From contig JBGUBD010000020.1 in assembly GCA_041821185.1 (NCBI GenBank), positions 1-46,010 of the forward strand: 46,010 nt of DNA, read 5' to 3'. The stretch comes from Phycisphaerales bacterium AB-hyl4 (lineage in GTDB: Bacteria; Planctomycetota; Phycisphaerae; Phycisphaerales; Phycisphaeraceae). Of the stretch, positions 41,836 through 46,010 are shown one piece after another. Positions within the stretch are counted from its first letter, which is position 1. Each line of letters starts with the position of its first letter. Position numbers and translations under genes: made by a program. The notes beneath the pieces are model-generated. The model made no database searches and was not told the origin of the DNA. It saw only the letters and a list, made by a program, of their open reading frames with translations.

Positions 41836-42717
41836 TCATGCACGCCGCCGGCGAGCGAGCATCATCAGACCGCCGAGGCCGAGCAGCGACAGGCTCGCCG
41901 GCTCGGGGACGAATGCCCCTTCGGGCACCTCGTAGTTGTTGTTTTCATCAAGCTCGTACAAGTCGCTGATAAGCGTATTGGTGATCCGCACGCTGTCGCC
42001 GTAGCCTTGCAGGCCGCGGTCGGCACCGCCTGTATTTCCGGTAAACAGGTAAAGTATGTCATTCTCAGTCGTCACAGAGGGTGAAACCGACCCTGAAGGC
42101 GTACGCAAGCCGGTGTCTTCTCCGGCAAATTCACCATTGATCCACATCCGGATCTGGTGTTCGCTCGCGTCGGACGATGTCATGTCCCAGTCGACAGAAA
42201 CCAGTTGCCACTCATTAGCCTCGACGGTGTTAGCGCCGGCATTAATGTTGCCGTTCCCGCTCCCTGAATAGCTGGGGAAAACCTGAAATCTCCAACTCGT
42301 GCCGCCGCTGAGGGCAGACAACTGCATCGTTCCACCGTTATCCAGTCCAAGTCGAAACAGGCGGAAGTCTTCACTCGCGCCCGGACGAACCCAGGCTTCG
42401 AACGACCCCTTATCGAACTCAAAGTTCCCCAACGCACTGTAACCCAGGTTCGCCGCATCGCTGTCGCCCTTGAAGGCGCCGGTGCCGAACTTCACCTGCT
42501 CATCGGAGGTATCGGGGAACCCACCTGCACTCTGATTCAACACCTGCACCTCACCACTACCGACGGCGAAGTCTGCAGCCAGGCGTTCCGCCGCCGTGGC
42601 GCTCTCAAGATCATCGAAATTGTGCACGAAGAGGACGTCCGCGGAAGCCGGGGCACCCAGCAAGCCAACACCAAGGACAGCCGTCATCGCCGAGCGAACC
42701 ATGGAAAGTCGAAGCAT
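41836..42717 (-). CDS. PEP-CTERM protein with LamG/concanavalin-like domain
   Basis: A 293-residue exported protein. Signal peptide: MLRLSMVRSAMTAVLGVGLL then GAPASA. Residues ~27-265 are a concanavalin-like jelly roll (GSFEAWVRPGASEDFRLFRL; EWQLVSVDWDMTSSD; HQIRMWINGEFAGED). The C-terminus is a complete PEP-CTERM sorting signal: VPEPASLSLLGLGGLMML then ARRRRA. Such proteins are sorted to the envelope by an exosortase (not in the window) and often linked to exopolysaccharide. AAGGAG sits before the ATG, and a strong promoter lies about 100 bp upstream. It heads the minus-strand carbohydrate locus. Confidence 0.95.
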   Translation of the reverse strand: MLRLSMVRSAMTAVLGVGLLGAPASADVLFVHNFDDLESATAAERLAADFAVGSGEVQVLNQSAGGFPDTSDEQVKFGTGAFKGDSDAANLGYSALGNFEFDKGSFEAWVRPGASEDFRLFRLGLDNGGTMQLSALSGGTSWRFQVFPSYSGSGNGNINAGANTVEANEWQLVSVDWDMTSSDASEHQIRMWINGEFAGEDTGLRTPSGSVSPSVTTENDILYLFTGNTGGADRGLQGYGDSVRITNTLISDLYELDENNNYEVPEGAFVPEPASLSLLGLGGLMMLARRRRA

Positions 42718-42815
42718 TATTCATTCTCCTTGTCGAAATGAGGATCCAATGGCCGTTTTCAAGCCGGCCGACAGTGATTTTCGACCTGTGCATTAAAACT
42801 GTATGATTCGAGTGC

Positions 42816-42844
42816 AATCTACCTGCCTTGATTCGGCTCGTCAA
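42816..42844 (-). promoter_or_regulatory. Sigma70-like promoter of the PEP-CTERM gene
   Basis: On the minus strand TTGACG (42839-42844) and TAGATT (42816-42821) are separated by the ideal 17 bases. Transcription would start near 42809, giving a leader of about 92 bases. This is the best promoter match in the window and could drive the whole locus down to 36324. Confidence 0.65.
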
Positions 42845-42939
42845 GAGTTTTTGTTTTTTTTGCCGTTCAAAGGGGAAGGTGTGGAGAAAGGCGCGGTGGC
42901 GGCCCATGAGCCTGAGCAACTCGACAGTGCCTGGCAACC

Positions 42940-43065
42940 AAGGATCGACATGCCAGGCTGACATTGCCAAGGTGACGCCGGGCATGCTCAACTGGACGGC
43001 CACCACCATCACCCGCCGCCGCGTGAAGACCGGCAGGCACAAGACCGTGCCCACCGTCACCATGA
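42940..43065 (+). pseudogene. Tyrosine recombinase (integrase) fragment
   Basis: The reading STCQADIAKVTPGMLNWTAT then TITRRRVKTGRHKTVPTV resembles the first half of the catalytic domain of planctomycete tyrosine recombinases (GC-QADI--L, then RKRVKTG...VPTV). The RKTG-like patch is one of the conserved basic patches. There is no complete frame, and the His-x-x-Arg and Tyr parts are absent. Confidence 0.5.
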
Positions 43066-43250
43066 CCGTGGCCGAGCAGGCCGTGGGGTTGAAGCCGGGG
43101 CGAATTTGTCCAGCGATCCAGCGAGGAACCAGGGCCGCCGGCTGGCGGTGGCGCAAAGTGGATGAATTGAATATTGACCCGGCGGTCGCCGGGGTGTGAT
43201 GGCGGATGATTGAACAAATGGTCCGGCCACCACGAGGATGTACCGGCCAG

Positions 43251-43357
43251 CTAGCGGGGACCACCGTCGAATGGCACGGTCAAAATCACGCGAGTCCCTA
43301 CGCTCGGCTGGCTGTCGACCTCCATCGTGCCCCCCACGTTTTCAATGCGACGACGGA
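43251..43357 (-). pseudogene. Histidine kinase C-terminal fragment
   Basis: On the minus strand the end of a kinase ATP-binding domain is readable: RIRRRIENVGGTMEVDSQPS then VGTRVILTVPFDGGPR and a stop. The GG-x-M-x-V-x-S-x-P-x-x-GT-x-x-x-x-x-x-P pattern is the G2 box and final strand of HATPase_c. The rest of the kinase is missing; the sequence turns into phage portal coding on the other strand at about 43357. Confidence 0.6.
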
Positions 43358-43737
43358 TGCGTTTCACGCATCACGCGCGACATCGCCACGCTTCCGGTGC
43401 ACGTGATCGACCGCGAACGCAACGAACGCGTCCATTCGCACCCGGTGGCCGAGCTTCTACGCCATCCATCGGACTATATGACGCCGGCCTCATTCTGGAC
43501 GGCTACACCATGAACGCGCTGCTCTATGGCAACCCGTACGCGTTCATCACTCGCGACGAGCGCTTCCGCCCGGTGGAACTGCTGCCCCTGATGGCACGAG
43601 ATACGGAGCCCCGCCGCCGCGACGGCCAACTATATTACGTGACACGCACCAACGCGCAGGCCATGCCCCTGCTGGCGTCTGACGTGCTGCATGCGCCATA
43701 TATGGCGATCGACGGCATTACCGGCATGAGCCCGATA
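43358..43737 (+). pseudogene. Phage portal protein fragment, frameshifted
   Basis: Two frames join to give an HK97-type portal core. The first reads RITRDIATLPVHVIDRERNE then HPVAELLRHPSDYMTPASFW. After a shift near 43495-43510 the second reads GYTMNALLYGNPYAFITRDE, then RFRPVELLPL, QLYYVTRTNAQAMPLLASDV and LHAPYMAIDGITGMSPI. The IA-LP-V, LL-GNPYA-I-RD and LH...DGI-G-SPI words are typical of portals, which form the DNA gate of tailed phages. Both ends and the frame are lost. Confidence 0.7.
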
Positions 43738-43837
43738 CCCCCTAAACACCGCCGGCCGAATCTGTACCCCTTTGAGATTTTCACCCCAAGGGGTACACCA
43801 GGGGGTACAAATGCCAAAGGGGCACAACCTGCGAGCG

Positions 43838-43873
43838 TAAAAAAAGCCCTAAATCATTGCGATCTAGGGCTTT
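43838..43873 (-). terminator. Rho-independent terminator of tRNA-Pro
   Basis: On the minus strand AGCCCTA pairs with TAGGGCT across a loop of about 13 bases and is followed by a run of seven Ts. It begins a few bases after the tRNA 3' end. Confidence 0.85.
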
Positions 43874-43879
43874 ATGGAA

Positions 43880-43953
<74 letters not shown>

Positions 43954-44342
43954 AGGTGTGTGGCGATGCGTTTGATTTTCAAACAGCGCGGCCATCGTGC
44001 CGGGCCACGCTTGCGTAACGCAAGCAGGAAAGTCTACGCGACAACCCCTTCCACTGCAAACCGCAGGCGGGAACGGGCGGCTGAACGACGGGGTTGGTGG
44101 AGGTCGCGGGTTTCTCCATCTTGACGGTGCAGGGTATTGGCGATACTTTCGGCGGATTGCAGGATGGGCCGACGACCGTTTCGGCCTGCTTCAATCGTAT
44201 CCACGGATGGGTGCACCTTGTATTCACCCACGTTGGGCGGCCAGACCGGACTGAAGTTGATGCCGTCGTCAGCGGCGTTTTTGGCAGTTATAGAAGGTCT
44301 GGCACGTAATGAACTCGCATACGCTCGATGGGGAGTGACATC
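43954..44342. other. Intergenic stretch between tRNA-Pro and the SH3 gene
   Basis: About 390 bases with no convincing gene. It holds the small palindrome CTTGCGTAACGCAAG (44010-44024), which could form a six-base-pair hairpin. The promoters of tRNA-Pro (minus) and the SH3 gene (plus) must lie here, but I cannot place them. Confidence 0.4.
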
Positions 44343-45767
44343 ATGATGATGTTTCGTGGCTGGATGGGGCGCTTCGCGCCAGTATTGCTCGTCAGCCTGC
44401 TACTGATGCCTGCGGCGACGCCGGCGACAGCACAGGAAGTGCCTTACACCGCGATTGTGGTCGAGGACAACGTTCAGGTCCGCGCCGGCGCCGGCCGAGC
44501 GTACTACGTCGTCGGCGAACTCGATCGCGGGGCTCTGGTCGAAGTCGAGGAAGTCATCTTCGGCTGGCTGAAGGTCGTGCCCCCGGAAGGCGTGCACAGC
44601 TATATCTCCAAGGCGTTTGTTGACGCCCGCGGCGAGGGCCGACGGGGCGAGGTCAACTCCAACCGCACGCGCGTCACGGCCGCGAGCGTGGAGGGGCCGG
44701 GCAACAGCTACCGCGAGCAGACGCTGCTGAACCGCGGCGCTGCGGTGCGGATCGTCGACGAGGAAGGCAGCTTTTATAAGATCGAGCCGCCTGCGGGCAC
44801 GTTCGTCTTTCTGCCCCCGGGCTCGGTCCGCCGAGCGTCGGACATGGAAGCGGCACAAGAGCCGGAGCAGCCCGCCGAGCAGGAGGCGGAGCCTGCCGCC
44901 GAGCCGGAGCAGCCGACGGAAGCGGAGCCGACCGAGCAGGTCGCCGACGATGAAGCTGATCAGCCGGTCGAGGTTGCCGACTCCAACGGCGAAGCAGAAA
45001 CAGACATTGAAGGAGCGGTCACGTCGGAGGATCTGCCTGAGCTGGCCGGCGACGAAAGTGGCCAGGAGGATCAGGACAGCCTCATGCCCACGCCGGACCA
45101 ACGGGTCGATGAAGGCGACGCGGATGCGACTGCCGACGACGAAGCGTTGACCGAAAATGCCACTGAGCCAGAGGCGGAGGAGGCCGTCGCTGAGCAGCCG
45201 CGTGAAGAGGTAGACACGCCCGCGATTTCCGAAGCGTTACGTGAGGTGGAGCATCGTCACGTGCCGGCGTTTGACTTGCCGCTGGAGGAGCAGCCTTTCG
45301 AGCGGATGATTGCTGACTACCGCGCAGTGTTGGCAAACAACGATGATCTGCCGACTGGGGATCAGCGGTTGATCGAGCATCGCCTGAGTCTGCTTGAGCG
45401 CAATCAGCGCATCGCCGAGACGCTGGTCCGCGTGGCCGAGTTGCGTGATGCGTCCGCACGCACCGATCGCGAACTGGACGAACGGCAGCGCGAGCGTGAC
45501 CGCCGTCGGCCGAACTACGATGCGGTGGGCGAACTGCTGGCGTCGACGGTGTACGACGGGCGAAACCTGCCGCAGTTGTTCCGCGTGGTGGACCCGGCAA
45601 CGGGCCGTACGCTGGGCTATGTTGAGCCGGGTGATCAGGTGAACCCCCGCCGCATGCTCGGCCGAGTTGTGGGCATCGTGGGCGACCGTCGGCTCGATCC
45701 GGGCCTGCGTCTGCGTGTGTTCGACGTCCGCCGCATCGACGTGCTTGAGTCGGCAGAAGTCGACTGA
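44343..45767 (+). CDS. Secreted SH3-domain protein with acidic linker
   Basis: A 474-residue protein. The signal peptide ends at TPATAQ (about residue 31). Two bacterial SH3-like domains follow: ~35-95 (YTAIVVEDNVQVRAGAGRAY; VVGELDRGALVEVEEVIFGW) and ~103-165 (NSNRTRVTAASVEGPGNSYR; YKIEPPAGTFVFLPPG). A very acidic Glu/Pro/Ala-rich linker (about 175-300) comes next, then a coiled coil (about 320-410) and a small beta domain (QLFRVVDPATGRTLGYVEPG). Such SH3 domains often bind cell-wall or surface polymers. GGGGAG lies eight bases before the ATG at 44343; an ATG at 44328 is less likely. Confidence 0.88.
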   Translation: MMMFRGWMGRFAPVLLVSLLLMPAATPATAQEVPYTAIVVEDNVQVRAGAGRAYYVVGELDRGALVEVEEVIFGWLKVVPPEGVHSYISKAFVDARGEGRRGEVNSNRTRVTAASVEGPGNSYREQTLLNRGAAVRIVDEEGSFYKIEPPAGTFVFLPPGSVRRASDMEAAQEPEQPAEQEAEPAAEPEQPTEAEPTEQVADDEADQPVEVADSNGEAETDIEGAVTSEDLPELAGDESGQEDQDSLMPTPDQRVDEGDADATADDEALTENATEPEAEEAVAEQPREEVDTPAISEALREVEHRHVPAFDLPLEEQPFERMIADYRAVLANNDDLPTGDQRLIEHRLSLLERNQRIAETLVRVAELRDASARTDRELDERQRERDRRRPNYDAVGELLASTVYDGRNLPQLFRVVDPATGRTLGYVEPGDQVNPRRMLGRVVGIVGDRRLDPGLRLRVFDVRRIDVLESAEVD

Positions 45768-45966
45768 TCGCCGTTGCTACACCACAACCGTCGAGCGCTG
45801 ATGCGTTGCCGTTCGCCGGCGTCGTAACGCAACGCTTGTGTTGCTGGCTCGGTTTCCGGCCCGGTGATGCTCCACCCACCGTGGTGCCTTTTTCTTGCCG
45901 CCGGTTGATGCCTCCCAGCGCCGACCCGGCTACAGTGACAACGTCGCGATCCGCCGAGGGTCGCTT

Positions 45967-46010
45967 TTGCCACAACAAAACGGTCACCCACCGAGGCGCG
46001 GCCGTAAAGG
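45967..46010 (+). CDS. Possible start of another gene (cut by window edge)
   Basis: A TTG at 45967 with GAGGGT about seven bases upstream opens the frame MPQQNGHPPRRGRKG to the window end. A basic, Pro-rich N-terminus like this is plausible, but 15 codons are too few to judge. Confidence 0.3.
   Translation, partial: MPQQNGHPPRRGRK

Noticed and set aside
44850..45200. Repeat-like GAGCCGGAGCAG sequence
   Set aside because: It is codon-level repetition from the acidic Glu/Pro/Ala linker of the SH3 protein, not a tandem DNA element or CRISPR. No CRISPR array was seen anywhere in the window.
45082..45987. 301-codon minus-strand frame at the window end
   Set aside because: It overlaps the SH3 protein coding region; its product is low-complexity Arg/Ala/Pro/His-rich and has no ribosome site.

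Overview
The window looks like chromosomal DNA of a high-GC planctomycete, most likely of class Phycisphaerae. The reasons are a PEP-CTERM secreted protein (VPEPASLSLLG... then ARRRRA), a planctomycete-style prepilin-like protein with an H-X9-DG tail motif, secreted LamG and CBM9 carbohydrate proteins, an ECF sigma-factor relic of a planctomycete-like type, and GTG/TTG starts beside good Shine-Dalgarno sites. The taxonomic call is inference from content; no rRNA is present.

Layout. 1-1834: 5' part of a zinc-dependent-type dehydrogenase, divergent from an AraC-family regulator, then a small BamE-like protein. 1942-10050 (minus): a nine-gene co-directional block read from a good sigma70-like promoter at 10113-10140. 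It runs ribbon-helix-helix-like protein, PspA, YqiJ-like OB-fold membrane protein, YqiK-type flotillin, small conserved protein, double zinc-ribbon protein, lipoprotein, secreted protein, membrane protein. This looks like a membrane-stress or membrane-domain system. 10346-21324 (plus): a stripped-down type II secretion/type IV pilus-like set (one GspE-like ATPase, two successive GspF-like proteins, three tightly overlapping pseudopilin-like genes) followed by a 1992-residue membrane protein with dozens of hydrophobic segments. No secretin or prepilin peptidase is in the window.

21357-25914: a membrane-protein gene probably split by a frameshift, a decayed gene, and two hypothetical genes. 26025-28461 is a gene graveyard: an IS3-family relic with both terminal repeats, joined internally to a piece of a second transposase; a DUF3592-like gene; an orphan NUMOD-like two-repeat protein; and an ECF sigma fragment. 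Next come a GH2-like glycosidase lacking its usual N-terminal domain (28628-31036), an M42 aminopeptidase, and a GAF-PAS-PAS-GGDEF-EAL protein (32550-35291).

35436-42717 (minus) is a carbohydrate locus: PEP-CTERM LamG-like protein, GntR-LacI hybrid regulator, prepilin-like protein, CBM9-glycosidase, LamG protein. It ends at an IS21 relic fused to the last part of a polysaccharide-lyase-14-like gene. 42940-43737 holds fragments of a tyrosine recombinase, a histidine kinase and a phage portal protein beside tRNA-Pro(CGG), which fits an old prophage integration site. The window ends with a secreted SH3-domain protein and the possible start of another gene.

The two parts most worth attention are the PspA-YqiJ-YqiK block with its extra partners, and the divergently transcribed mini secretion/pilus set with its giant membrane protein. 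They share one AT-rich 295-bp control region.
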